From contig NZ_CAMFKW010000031.1 of assembly GCF_945957345.1 (NCBI RefSeq), positions 1 to 64,000 of the forward strand: 64,000 bases of DNA, read 5' to 3'. Positions 26,601 to 37,356 of the stretch are shown piece by piece (position 1 is the first letter of the stretch; each line of letters opens with the position of its first letter). The notes under the pieces are model-generated. The model did not search any database and was not told where the DNA came from. It saw nothing but the letters and a program-made list of their open reading frames with translations. A program made the position numbers and the translations under genes. The stretch is from an uncultured Allobosea sp. (GTDB lineage: Bacteria > Pseudomonadota > Alphaproteobacteria > Rhizobiales > Beijerinckiaceae).

Positions 26601-27638
26601 ATGATCATGGCACAGGAACTGGAATTCGGGCTCGACACCTTCGGCGACGTCACCAACGGGGCGGACGGCAAGCCGCTGCCGCATGCGCAGGTGATCCGCA
26701 ATCTCGTCGAGGAAGCCGTCCTGGCCGACGAGATCGGCATCGATTTCATCGGCGTCGGCGAGCATCACCGTGCCGATTTCGCGGTGTCCTCGCCGGAGAC
26801 GGTGCTGGCCGGCATGGCCACGCGCACCAGCCGGATCAAGCTCGGCTCGGCCGTGACCGTGCTGAGCTCGGACGATCCGATCCGCGTCTTCCAGCGCTTC
26901 TCGACGGTCGATGCGCTCTCGAACGGGCGCGCCGAGGTCATCCTGGGCAGGGGCTCCTTCACCGAGTCCTTCCCGCTCTTCGGGCTCGACCTGCGCGATT
27001 ACGAGAAGCTGTTCGAGGAGAAGCTCGACCTCTTCGCCGGCCTGCTGCCGCAGGAGCCGCTGACCTGGCAGGGCTCGATCCGCCCGCCGCTGAAGGATCA
27101 GCTGGTCTATCCGCCGGTGGAGAATGGTCCGCTCAAGACCTGGATCGGCGTCGGCGGCAGCCCGGAATCGGTGGTGCGCGCGGTGCGCTACGACCTGCCC
27201 TTGATGCTCGCCATCATCGGCGGCGACCCGCTGCGCTTCAAGCCGTTCGTGGACCTTTACCACCGCGCCTATGGCCAGATCGGCAAGCCGGCGAAGCCCG
27301 TCGGCGTGCACTCGCCGGGCTATGTCGCGGCGACCGACGAGCAGGCCAGGGAGGAGTTCTTCCCGGCCTTCAAGGCCAACCGCGACCGGATCGGAGCCGA
27401 GCGCGGCTGGCCGCCGATGAGCCGCGAGGATTTCGAGCAGGAGGTCGCGCGCGGCTCGCTCTATCTCGGCGCGCCCGAGACGGTGGCCCACAAGATCGCC
27501 GCGACGGCCAAGGGGCTGGGCATCGCCCGCTTCCAGCTCAAGTACAGCGCCGGCCCGCTGGAGCATGAGAAGGCGATGGAGTGCATCCGGCTCTACGGTG
27601 AGAAGGTCGTGCCGCTGGTGCGGGAGATGCTGGCTTAA
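26601..27638 (+). CDS. LLM class flavin-dependent oxidoreductase (luciferase-like)
   Basis: ELEFGLDTFGDV...GVGEHHRADFAVSSPETVLAGMATRTSRIKLGSAVTVLSSDDPIRVFQRFSTVDALSNGRAEVILGRGSF. Confidence 0.9.
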   Translation: MIMAQELEFGLDTFGDVTNGADGKPLPHAQVIRNLVEEAVLADEIGIDFIGVGEHHRADFAVSSPETVLAGMATRTSRIKLGSAVTVLSSDDPIRVFQRFSTVDALSNGRAEVILGRGSFTESFPLFGLDLRDYEKLFEEKLDLFAGLLPQEPLTWQGSIRPPLKDQLVYPPVENGPLKTWIGVGGSPESVVRAVRYDLPLMLAIIGGDPLRFKPFVDLYHRAYGQIGKPAKPVGVHSPGYVAATDEQAREEFFPAFKANRDRIGAERGWPPMSREDFEQEVARGSLYLGAPETVAHKIAATAKGLGIARFQLKYSAGPLEHEKAMECIRLYGEKVVPLVREMLA

Positions 27639-27652
27639 GGGCTCCGTCACAT

Positions 27653-27745
27653 CGTCATGGTCGGGCTTGTCCCGACCATTCACGTCTTCATTCCTCCAAC
27701 GCGGGTTCAAGACGTGGATGCTCGCCACAAGGGCGAGCATGACGG
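27653..27745. repeat. Palindromic repeat family A, copy 3
   Basis: GGTCGGG-cttgt-CCCGACC ... GCTCGCC-acaag-GGCGAGC. Confidence 0.88.
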
Positions 27746-27754
27746 TGGCGGCGA

Positions 27755-28252
27755 CTATCCCACCACCTTCAGCGGATCGACCGACAGCGTCCGCTTCAGC
27801 GCCCTCAGTCCGAACGTCGTCCGCGTCTGGCGGACGCCGGGAATGCGGTAGATCGTTCCGCGCAGGAAGCGCTCGTAATGGTCGGTGCCGCTGACCACGA
27901 CCTTGGCGAGATAGTCGTATTCGCCGGTGACGAGATGCGCCTCGACCACCTCCGGCGCCCGACTCAGCGCTTCGCCGCACTGGTCCAGCACCTGATCGTC
28001 ATGCTTGTCGAGCGTGATCTCGACGAAGACGATATTGTTGTAGCCGAGCGCCTTGTGGTCGAGCAGCGCGACATATTTCTCGATCGCACCGGACTCCTCC
28101 AGGCGCTTCACCCGCGTCCAGCAGGGGGAAGGCGAAAGCCCGACCTTCTCGGCCAGCGCCTGCGTCGTCAGCCGCCCGTCATCCCGCAACGCAGCGAGAA
28201 TCTTGCGATCGATCAGATCGAGAGCAGGACCGTTCTGGCTCTTTTTGTTCAT
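27755..28252 (-). CDS. Lrp/AsnC family regulator (BkdR-like by position)
   Basis: LDLIDRKILAALRDDGRLTTQALAEKVGLSPSPCWTRVKRLEESGAI; divergent from the BCKDH operon. Confidence 0.9.
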   Translation of the reverse strand: MNKKSQNGPALDLIDRKILAALRDDGRLTTQALAEKVGLSPSPCWTRVKRLEESGAIEKYVALLDHKALGYNNIVFVEITLDKHDDQVLDQCGEALSRAPEVVEAHLVTGEYDYLAKVVVSGTDHYERFLRGTIYRIPGVRQTRTTFGLRALKRTLSVDPLKVVG

Positions 28253-28465
28253 CGGGTGATCATTCTGAGAATTGGCTATATTGCAGTCGTTTCTTCTGCC
28301 TGATTTCGCCCTTGTCGGCAAATTCGGAATGAACCTCCGAACCGTCCCCGCTAGCGTTGGTTGCAAGGGGAACGATCGCCGGCCGGCTGTGCGTCCTGCT
28401 GCATCTCTGAAGAGCGCCACAGGCGCTTGCGGGATGCGCGCGAAGGCGAAATGCTGGTGGCGTAA

Positions 28466-29740
<1,275 letters not shown>

Positions 29741-29744
29741 CGCG

Positions 29745-30761
29745 ATGGCCAGGATGACGATGATCGAGGCGATCCGTTCCGCCATGGACGTCTCCATGGG
29801 CCGTGACGACGATGTCGTGGTCTTCGGCGAGGATGTCGGCTTCTTCGGCGGCGTCTTCCGCTGCACCCATGGGCTGCAGCAGAAATACGGCGTCTCGCGC
29901 TGCTTTGACGCGCCGATCAGCGAATCCGGTATCGTCGGCACGGCGATCGGCATGGCGGCCTACGGGCTGAAGCCCTGCGTCGAGATCCAGTTTGCCGACT
30001 ACATGTACCCGGCCTACGACCAGATCGTCTCCGAAGCCGCGCGGCTGCGCTATCGCTCGGCCGGCGACTTCACCTGCCCGATGGTGATCCGCATGCCGAC
30101 CGGTGGCGGCATCTTCGGCGGCCAGACCCACAGCCAGAGCCCGGAAGCGCTCTTCACCCATGTCTCGGGGCTGAAGACCATCGTCCCCTCCAATCCCTAC
30201 GACGCCAAGGGCCTGCTGATTTCGGCCATCGAGGACCCCGATCCGGTGATCTTCCTCGAGCCGAAGCGGCTCTATAACGGCCCCTTCGACGGCCATTACG
30301 ATCGGCCGGTCACGGCCTGGTCGAAGCATGAGCTCTCCGAGGTGCCGGATGGCCACTATACCGTGCCGCTCGGCAAGGCGGTGACGCGGCGCGAGGGCTC
30401 GGCCGTCACCATTCTCGCCTACGGCACCATGGTCCATGTCGCTTTGGCGGCGGCCGAGGACACCGGCATCGATGCCGAAGTCATCGACCTGCGCACCCTC
30501 GTCCCGCTCGATCTCGAAGCGATCGTCGCTTCGGTCGAGAAAACCGGCCGCTGCATCGTGCTGCATGAGGCGACGCTGACGTCGGGGTTTGGCGGGGAGC
30601 TGGCCGCGCTGGTGCAGGAGCACTGCTTCTACCATCTGGAGGCGCCGGTGATGCGCGTCACCGGCTGGGATACGCCCTATCCGCATGCGCAGGAATGGGA
30701 CTATTTCCCCGGGCCCGCCCGCCTCGGACAGGCGCTGCGCGACATCATGGAGGCACGCTGA
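29745..30761 (+). CDS. bkdA2: Branched-chain 2-oxoacid dehydrogenase E1 beta
   Basis: FGEDVGFFGGVFRCTHGLQQKYGVSRCFDAPISESGIVGTAIGMAAYGLKP. Confidence 0.92.
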   Translation: MARMTMIEAIRSAMDVSMGRDDDVVVFGEDVGFFGGVFRCTHGLQQKYGVSRCFDAPISESGIVGTAIGMAAYGLKPCVEIQFADYMYPAYDQIVSEAARLRYRSAGDFTCPMVIRMPTGGGIFGGQTHSQSPEALFTHVSGLKTIVPSNPYDAKGLLISAIEDPDPVIFLEPKRLYNGPFDGHYDRPVTAWSKHELSEVPDGHYTVPLGKAVTRREGSAVTILAYGTMVHVALAAAEDTGIDAEVIDLRTLVPLDLEAIVASVEKTGRCIVLHEATLTSGFGGELAALVQEHCFYHLEAPVMRVTGWDTPYPHAQEWDYFPGPARLGQALRDIMEAR

Positions 30762-32134
30762 TGGCCGAGCGCATCATCAAGCTGCCGGATGTCGGCGAAG
30801 GCATCGCGGAAGCCGAACTCGTCGAGTGGCACGTCAAAATCGGCGACATCGTCCGCGAGGACGACCTGATTGCGGCCGTGATGACCGACAAGGCGACGGT
30901 CGAGATTCCCTCGCCGGTCGAGGGCGAGGTGACCTGGGTCGGCGCCGAGGTCGGCGACACCGTCGCGATCGGCTCGGCTCTGGTGAAGCTCAAGGTCGCG
31001 GGCGAGGGCGAGCAGGCCCCCGACACCGCGACTGGCAATCTCAGCCCTCATCCTGAGGAGCCGCGCAGCGGCGTCTCGAAGGATGTTCCAGAAGGTTCCC
31101 GAGCCTCCACGGCCATCCTTCGAGACGCCGTTCCCAAGGGAACGGCTCCTCAGGATGAGGGCTCGCGGAGTGGTCCGCGTGCGCCCGCCAAGCCAGTTGC
31201 CCCACCTCCGCCGCCGAAGCCGGCCCGCGCCTCTGCCGCCCCCGCCCAGCGCCGCGCGCCGGGCGAGAAGCCGCTGGCCTCGCCGGCCGTGCGCCTCAAG
31301 GCGCGCGAGGCCGGGATCGATCTGCGCCAGGTGCCGGGCACTGGCCCGGCCAACCGCATCACCCATGAGGACATCGACGCCTTCCTGCTGCGCGGCCCGG
31401 AGCCGGCCCGTGGCGGCGGGCTCGTCGAGCAGAGCGCCGTCACCGAGGTCAAGGTCGTCGGCCTGCGCCGCCGCATCGCCGAGAAGATGGCGCTGTCGAA
31501 ATCGCGCATCCCGCACATCACCATCGTCGAGGAGGTGAATGTCTCAGCCCTGGAGGACCTGCGCGCGACGCTGAACAAGAAGCCGACGCCGGAGCGGCCG
31601 AAGCTGACGCTGCTGCCCTTCCTGATGCGGGCCATGGTCAAGGCGCTCGCCGAGCAGCCGGCGTTGAACGCACTCTATGACGACGAGGCCGGCATCGTGC
31701 GCCAGCATGCCGCGATCAATATCGGGATCGCCACGCAGACGCCGACCGGCCTGATCGTGCCTGTGGTGAAGCATGCCGAGGCGCGCGATCTCTGGGGCTG
31801 CGGCATCGAGCTCGCCCGCCTCGCCGAGCGCGGCCGGCAGGGCAACGCGACCCGCGACGAGCTGACCGGTTCGACCATCACCATCACCTCGCTCGGCGCG
31901 CTCGGCGGCATCGCGACGACGCCGGTGATCAACTACCCGGAAGTCGCCATCGTCGGCGTCAACAAGATGGTCGTGCGCCCGGTCTGGGACGGCACGACTT
32001 TCGTGCCGCGCAAGATGATGCACCTCTCCTCCAGCTTCGACCACCGCGTCATCGATGGCTGGGACGCCGCCGTCTTCGTGCAGCGGCTGAAGGAGCTGCT
32101 GGAGAACCCGGCCACGCTCTTCGTGGACATCTGA
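30761..32134 (+). CDS. bkdB: Dihydrolipoamide acyltransferase E2 of the BCKDH complex
   Basis: Lipoyl domain MTDKATVEIPSP, PSBD ASPAVRLKAREAGIDLRQVPGTGPANRITHEDID, catalytic SSSFDHRVIDGWDAA; TGATG coupling to E1 beta. Confidence 0.92.
   Translation: MAERIIKLPDVGEGIAEAELVEWHVKIGDIVREDDLIAAVMTDKATVEIPSPVEGEVTWVGAEVGDTVAIGSALVKLKVAGEGEQAPDTATGNLSPHPEEPRSGVSKDVPEGSRASTAILRDAVPKGTAPQDEGSRSGPRAPAKPVAPPPPPKPARASAAPAQRRAPGEKPLASPAVRLKAREAGIDLRQVPGTGPANRITHEDIDAFLLRGPEPARGGGLVEQSAVTEVKVVGLRRRIAEKMALSKSRIPHITIVEEVNVSALEDLRATLNKKPTPERPKLTLLPFLMRAMVKALAEQPALNALYDDEAGIVRQHAAINIGIATQTPTGLIVPVVKHAEARDLWGCGIELARLAERGRQGNATRDELTGSTITITSLGALGGIATTPVINYPEVAIVGVNKMVVRPVWDGTTFVPRKMMHLSSSFDHRVIDGWDAAVFVQRLKELLENPATLFVDI
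31043..31163. repeat. Palindromic repeat family B, copy 2, inside the E2 coding sequence (in-frame)
   Basis: AGCCCTCATCCTGAGGAGCCgcgcagcGGCGTCTCGAAGGAtgtTCC...CCATCCTTCGAGACGCC...GGCTCCTCAGGATGAGGGCT, near-identical ends to 3443-3568. Confidence 0.9.
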
Positions 32135-32143
32135 GGGCGCGCC

Positions 32144-33556
32144 ATGACGGACATCACCTGCAAGCTCCTCGTCATCGGCGCCGGCCCCGGCGGCTATGTC
32201 TGCGCCATCCGCGCTGGCCAGCTCGGCATCGACACCGTCATCGTCGAGAGCACCAAGCTCGGCGGGTCCTGCCTCAATGTCGGCTGCATTCCCTCCAAGG
32301 CGATGATCCATGTCGCCGAGGAGTTCGAGAAAGCCGCGGAAGCCGCTGCCGGCAAGACGCCTTTCGGCCTGACCGCGGCCGAGCCGAAGCTCGACCTGAA
32401 GCAGGCGGTGGCCTGGAAGGACGGCATCGTCCAGCGCCTTAACAACGGCGTCGCCGGCCTGCTGCGCAAGGCCAAGGTCAAGATCGTCCATGGCAAGGCC
32501 CGCTTCCGCGACGGCAAGACCGTCGTGGTCGAGACCGAGACCGGCCCGAAGACGATCCAGGCCGAGGCCATCGTCATTGCGACCGGCTCGGCCCCGGTCG
32601 AACTGCCCTTCCTGCCCTTCGGCGGCAACGTGATCTCCTCGACCGGCGCGCTGGCATTGACCGAGGTTCCGAAGCGCCTTGTCGTGGTCGGCGGCGGCTA
32701 TATCGGGCTGGAGCTCGGCACCGCCTTCGCCAAGCTCGGCGCCAAGGTCACGGTCGTCGAGGCGCAGGACAAGATCCTGCCGCTCTACGATGCCGAGCTC
32801 ACCGGCCCGATCTCCAAACGCCTGACCGCGCTCGGCGTCGAGGTGCTGACGGGCGCCAAGGCGCTCGGGCCGACGCCCAAGGGCGCCGCGCAGAAGGGTG
32901 ACGGCCTGCGCATCGAGACGGCGGACGGCAAGGAGCGCAGCCTGCCGGCCGACAAGATCCTGGTCACGGTCGGCCGCAAGCCGGTGACCGACGGTCTCGG
33001 GCTCGAAAATCTCGTGCTCGACATGGATGGCCGCTTCATCCGCATCGGCGAGCGCTGCGAGACCGCGATGCGCGGCATCTATGCCATCGGTGACGTCACC
33101 GGCGAGCCGATGCTGGCGCATCGCGCCATGGCGCAGGGCGAGATGGTGGCGGAGATCGTTGCCAGCCTGCCGCGTGCCTGGGACAAGCGCGGCATCGCGG
33201 CGATCTGCTTCACCGATCCCGAAATCGTCTCGGTCGGCCTCTCGCCGGATGAGGCCAAGCGGGCCGGGCACGAGCTGAAGATCGGCCAGTTCCCCTTCGC
33301 CGCCAATGGCCGGGCCATGACGCGCCATGGCGAGGCCGGCTTCGTGCGCGTCGTCGCACAGGCCGGCAGCGATCTGGTGCTCGGCATCCAGGCGGTCGGG
33401 CAAGGCGTCTCGGAATTGTCGGCTGCCTTCGGGCTCGCGATCGAGATGGGCGCGACCTTGCAGGACATTGCCGGCACGATCCACGCCCATCCGACCCTGG
33501 GCGAGGCCTTCCCGGAGGCCGCAATGAAGGCACTCGGTCACGCGCTGCATATCTGA
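32144..33556 (+). CDS. lpdA: Dihydrolipoyl dehydrogenase (E3)
   Basis: GGSCLNVGCIPSKAMIHVAEE redox site, GGGYIGLELGTAFAKLGAKVTVVE, HAHPTLGEAFPEA. Confidence 0.95.
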   Translation: MTDITCKLLVIGAGPGGYVCAIRAGQLGIDTVIVESTKLGGSCLNVGCIPSKAMIHVAEEFEKAAEAAAGKTPFGLTAAEPKLDLKQAVAWKDGIVQRLNNGVAGLLRKAKVKIVHGKARFRDGKTVVVETETGPKTIQAEAIVIATGSAPVELPFLPFGGNVISSTGALALTEVPKRLVVVGGGYIGLELGTAFAKLGAKVTVVEAQDKILPLYDAELTGPISKRLTALGVEVLTGAKALGPTPKGAAQKGDGLRIETADGKERSLPADKILVTVGRKPVTDGLGLENLVLDMDGRFIRIGERCETAMRGIYAIGDVTGEPMLAHRAMAQGEMVAEIVASLPRAWDKRGIAAICFTDPEIVSVGLSPDEAKRAGHELKIGQFPFAANGRAMTRHGEAGFVRVVAQAGSDLVLGIQAVGQGVSELSAAFGLAIEMGATLQDIAGTIHAHPTLGEAFPEAAMKALGHALHI

Positions 33557-33594
33557 GCGCTGCCCGCGACCGATCCGCGCAGGCAGCCAGCTAA

Positions 33595-33624
33595 GATGCA
33601 TACAATCTTGACATTGTCTGCATC
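33595..33624. promoter_or_regulatory. Imperfect palindrome GATGCAtaCAATcttgacATTGtcTGCATC upstream of the DUF983 gene
   Basis: 30-bp dyad in the lpdA/DUF983 intergenic space. Confidence 0.35.
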
Positions 33625-33681
33625 GAGAGCGATCTGAGGGGCGACGCCGAACGAGCGGCGCCGTCCTGAGGAGATCATTCC

Positions 33682-34089
33682 ATGTCCGGCGAGCACTGGC
33701 CGCCACTCTCTCCGCTCAAGACCGGCCTGCGCGGCCGCTGCCCGCGCTGTGGGCAGGGCAAGATGTTCGAAGGCTTCCTGAAGCTGAAGCCGAAATGCGA
33801 GAATTGCGGCCTGGATTATTCCTTCGCCGATCCCGCGGATGGTCCAGCCTTCTTCGTGATGATGTTCGTCTGCATCCCGGCCGCGGCCTTCCCGCTCTGG
33901 CTGGAATTGACCTACAACCCGCCGACCTGGGTGCATCTGGTCACGACGCTGCCGCTGATCCTGCTGACCTGCATCCCGCCCTTGCAGCCGCTCAAGGGCT
34001 GGCTGGTCGCCTCGCAATATTTCCACAAGGCCGAGGAGGGCCGGCTTGCCCGTCCGGTGCCGCAGGATAAGCCGGTCGCTTCAAGCTGA
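33682..34089 (+). CDS. DUF983 family membrane protein
   Basis: GLRGRCPRCGQGKMFEGFLKLKPKCENCGLDYSFADPADGPAFF. Confidence 0.9.
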   Translation: MSGEHWPPLSPLKTGLRGRCPRCGQGKMFEGFLKLKPKCENCGLDYSFADPADGPAFFVMMFVCIPAAAFPLWLELTYNPPTWVHLVTTLPLILLTCIPPLQPLKGWLVASQYFHKAEEGRLARPVPQDKPVASS

Positions 34090-34103
34090 GCTCATCGGCG
34101 CGC

Positions 34104-35483
34104 TCAGCCTCCGTCGCGGATCAATCCGGCGAGCAGGCTGAGTGCTTCCGCCAATCGCGCTCGCTCGGGGATCGCGCCAAGCGCGATCCGGATCGCATCT
34201 GGCGCCACGCCAGCCGAACTGAACGCATCCGCAGCCATCACGCCGAGCCCGGCCTCGCGAGCCCGCTCGATCAAACGGTCGCGCGCCCAATGTGCAGGCA
34301 GAGGCTGCCAGGCATGCAGGGCATATGGGTGGGCCTGCATCGTCTCGGGCAAAATCTCTCTCGCCAGCGACTGCCGCTCGGCCGCCTCGCGCCGCACGCC
34401 TTCCAGTAGATCTCTCGCTACGCCGATCTTGACCCAATGCGCAGCGAGCGCCGTCAGCAGAGGTGCGGGCATCAGGGCCGTCGCGCGCAGTGCGGCAAGG
34501 AAGGGGGCGCTGTCGACCCCTTCCGGCATGACGACGAAGGCTGTGCGCAGGCCGGGCGTCAGCACCTTCGACAAGGTCGCGATATGCCAGGTCCGCTCCG
34601 GCGCCAGGGCGGCAAGAGGCGCGGGCGCGTCCCCCGCGAGCAGGCTGTAAGGGTCGTCCTCGATCAGGATGAGATCGCGGCGCCGAGCGACCGCGACAAG
34701 CTCCTGCCGACGCTGTTCCGGGATCGTGATGCAGGTCGGATTCTGCAATGTCGGCGTCAGGGCGAACAGCTTCGCCTTCGAACGACCAGCAGCTTCGTCG
34801 AGTGCGTCGGGCAAAGGACCGTCGGCATCATCGGCAACGGGCACCATCGAAAGCCCGCGCTGCCGCGCCGCGCCGATCAGGCCAGGATAGGTCAACGGCT
34901 CCGTCAGGATCGTGTCGCCGGGTCGGGCCAATAGCGAGAGCAGGGCATTGAGCCCTGTCTGGGCACCGGACGCCACGGCGATACGCTGCGGCGGAACCGC
35001 GCCCATCAGGGGCGCGAGCCAGGCCGCGCCGGCCGCGCGCTCGGCCAGCGAACCCGCGCCGCCATGATAGTTCATCAGCTGGTCGGCATCGCTGCGCGTC
35101 AGGATCTCGGCGATGCCGCGCTGCATCAGTTCGCCAAGCCGCAAGCCCTTCGGCGCCGGCGGGATGGTCATGCTGAGATCGAGCGGCGGCCCTTCCTGCT
35201 CCTGCCGTGCCGAGATGAAGGAGCCACGCCCCGTCACGGCATCGATCAGCCCGCGTTCTCGCGCCTCGCCGAAGGCGCGCGTCACCGTGGTGAGGTCGAC
35301 CGCGAGATGCTCGGCCAATTTACGCTGTGGTGGTAGGCGATCGCCTGGCCGGAGCAGCCCGCTTGCGACGGCCTGCTCAAGCTGAGCGACGATCTGCAGG
35401 TAGCGCGGCCCTGCAGTCGGATCGAGCTGGCCGGTCCAGTGAAGCCCGTCATCGCTGTCGGCCATCGCCAAGTTGATTTCCAT
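34104..35483 (-). CDS. MocR/PdxR-type GntR regulator with PLP aminotransferase domain
   Basis: GDRLPPQRKLAEHLAVDLTTVTRAFGEARERGLI wHTH followed by an aminotransferase fold (IEDDPYSLLAG, ATLSKVLTPGLR). Confidence 0.9.
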   Translation of the reverse strand: MEINLAMADSDDGLHWTGQLDPTAGPRYLQIVAQLEQAVASGLLRPGDRLPPQRKLAEHLAVDLTTVTRAFGEARERGLIDAVTGRGSFISARQEQEGPPLDLSMTIPPAPKGLRLGELMQRGIAEILTRSDADQLMNYHGGAGSLAERAAGAAWLAPLMGAVPPQRIAVASGAQTGLNALLSLLARPGDTILTEPLTYPGLIGAARQRGLSMVPVADDADGPLPDALDEAAGRSKAKLFALTPTLQNPTCITIPEQRRQELVAVARRRDLILIEDDPYSLLAGDAPAPLAALAPERTWHIATLSKVLTPGLRTAFVVMPEGVDSAPFLAALRATALMPAPLLTALAAHWVKIGVARDLLEGVRREAAERQSLAREILPETMQAHPYALHAWQPLPAHWARDRLIERAREAGLGVMAADAFSSAGVAPDAIRIALGAIPERARLAEALSLLAGLIRDGG

Positions 35484-35634
35484 ACATTCGTTGGATTGTA
35501 GGTATCGCATAGCGCGGCTCGCTGGTTCGCACCAGAGGCATGACGTCTCTGCCATTCGCCGTCGCGGAGATGCTGGTGGTGGCGGGCTTCCTCTCCTGTC
35601 ATAGAGCGATTTCAGCCGGGACCGGAGACAAGGC

Positions 35635-36123
35635 ATGGCACGCCTGCGCCTCGATGCGCTCGACCGCAAGATCATCGCGGAATTGCAGATCAATTCGCGT
35701 CTCTCGGTGCAGGATCTGGCCGAGCGCGTGGGTCTTTCCGCCTCGCCCTGCGCGCGGCGCATCCGCATCCTGGAGGAAGCCGGCGTCATCACCGGCTATG
35801 CCGCGATCATCGACCAGACCAAGGTCGGCCTGCCGATCAGCGTCTTCGTCTCGATCAAGCTGGAGCGCCAGCGCGAAGACGAGCTCGATCGCTTTTCGCA
35901 GGCGGTGGCCCGCTGGCCCGAAGTAGTCGATTGCTACCTGATGACCGGCCAGCGCGACTACTTGTTGCGCATCGTCGTGCGCGACCTGCCGGCCTATGAG
36001 CGCTTCCTCAAGGACAAGCTCACCCGCCTCGACGGCGTCGCCTCGATCGAGTCGAGCTTCGCGCTCGGCCAGGTGAAGCGCTCCAGCGCCTTGCCGATCG
36101 CGGCGGTGCCGGAGGAGGATTGA
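35635..36123 (+). CDS. Lrp/AsnC family transcriptional regulator
   Basis: LDALDRKIIAELQINSRLSVQDLAERVGLSASPCARRIRILEEAGVI. Confidence 0.92.
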   Translation: MARLRLDALDRKIIAELQINSRLSVQDLAERVGLSASPCARRIRILEEAGVITGYAAIIDQTKVGLPISVFVSIKLERQREDELDRFSQAVARWPEVVDCYLMTGQRDYLLRIVVRDLPAYERFLKDKLTRLDGVASIESSFALGQVKRSSALPIAAVPEED

Positions 36124-36135
36124 TCGCAGCGAGGT

Positions 36136-37158
36136 TTACCGCTCCGCCGAAGCCGCCCAGATATTGATGCCGCCATCGACGGCGTGCCTGTCGATCGCCG
36201 CCAGCTCCTCAGCCGAAAACTCCGGGTTCTTCAGCGCCGCGACGCAATCCGTCACCTGCTCCGGCCGGCTCGCGCCGATCAGGGCCGAGGTCACGCGCCC
36301 GCCGCGCAGTACCCAGGCGATTGCCATCTGGGCGAGGCTCTGCCCACGCGCCGCTGCGATCTCGTTCAGCGCCGCGATGCTCCTGAGATTGGCTTCGCTG
36401 AGGAAGCCGTCGCGGAAGGAGGGCGCCTTTTTGTCGGCGCGGCTGCCGGCCGGCACGCCCTTCAGGTACTTGTCGGTCAGCATGCCCTGTGCCAGCGGTG
36501 AGAACATGATCGAGCCGATCCCCTCGGCATCGAGCGTATCGAGCAGGCCGTCCTGCTCGATCCAGCGGTTCAGCATCGAATAGCTCGGCTGGTGGATCAG
36601 GCAGGGCGTGCCGAGCCGGCGCAGGATAGCGACCGCCTCCTGCGTGCGCTTCGAATTGTAGGAGGAGAGGCCGACATAGAGCGCCTTGCCCTGGCGCACG
36701 ACAGCATCGAGCGCGCCCATCGTCTCTTCCAGCGGCGTATTCGGGTCGAAGCGATGCGAATAGAAGATATCGACATAGTCGAGCTTCATCCGCTTCAGGC
36801 TCTGGTCGAGGCTGGAGATCAGGTATTTGCGGCTGCCCCATTCGCCATAAGGGCCGGGCCACATCCGGTAGCCGGCCTTGGTCGAGATCACCAACTCGTC
36901 GCGATAACCCGCGAAATCCTGGCCGAGAATCTCGCCGAAGGCGGTCTCGGCCGAGCCGGGCGGCGGGCCGTAATTATTGGCGAGGTCGAAATGGGTGATG
37001 CCGAGGTCGAAGGCCGTGCGGCAGATCTCGCGCATATTGGCGAGGCTTCCGGTCTCGCCGAAATTCTGCCAGAGGCCGAGCGAGAGCGCCGGCAATTGCA
37101 GGCCGCTGCGGCCGCAACGGTTGTAGCGCATCGCGTCGTAGCGGTTCGGATTGACCAT
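36136..37158 (-). CDS. Aldo/keto reductase (YghZ / L-glyceraldehyde 3-phosphate reductase-like)
   Basis: MRYNRCGRSGLQLPALSLGLWQNFG, FDLANNYGPPPGSAE, DYVDIFYSHRFDPNTPLEETMGALD. Confidence 0.88.
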   Translation of the reverse strand: MVNPNRYDAMRYNRCGRSGLQLPALSLGLWQNFGETGSLANMREICRTAFDLGITHFDLANNYGPPPGSAETAFGEILGQDFAGYRDELVISTKAGYRMWPGPYGEWGSRKYLISSLDQSLKRMKLDYVDIFYSHRFDPNTPLEETMGALDAVVRQGKALYVGLSSYNSKRTQEAVAILRRLGTPCLIHQPSYSMLNRWIEQDGLLDTLDAEGIGSIMFSPLAQGMLTDKYLKGVPAGSRADKKAPSFRDGFLSEANLRSIAALNEIAAARGQSLAQMAIAWVLRGGRVTSALIGASRPEQVTDCVAALKNPEFSAEELAAIDRHAVDGGINIWAASAER

Positions 37159-37248
37159 GGCTCAAGCCTCTCAATCGATTGAAACGGGAACAAAATGAAA
37201 GCCCGGTGGCGTTTGGTCCACCGGGCCTCGTTGTCGCAGGAAGCTCGC

Positions 37249-37342
37249 CGTCATGCTCGCCCTTGTGGCGAGCATCCACGTCTTGAACACAGCCCCTCAA
37301 GAGCGAAGACGTGGATGGTCGGGACAAGCCCGACCATGACGA
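37249..37342. repeat. Palindromic repeat family A, copy 4
   Basis: GCTCGCC-cttgt-GGCGAGC ... GGTCGGG-acaag-CCCGACC; inverted relative to copies 2 and 3. Confidence 0.88.
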
Positions 37343-37356
37343 CACAGCGAGATGCC

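Noticed and set aside
31043-31163. Frameshift or sequencing-error explanation for repeat DNA inside bkdB
   Set aside because: The reading frame is intact through the repeat, and both flanking E2 domains are in the same frame.
37201-37226. Strong terminator between aldo/keto reductase start and family A copy 4 (GCCCGGTGG...CCACCGGGC)
   Set aside because: Good hairpin, but no clear T-run on either strand; not listed as a terminator.
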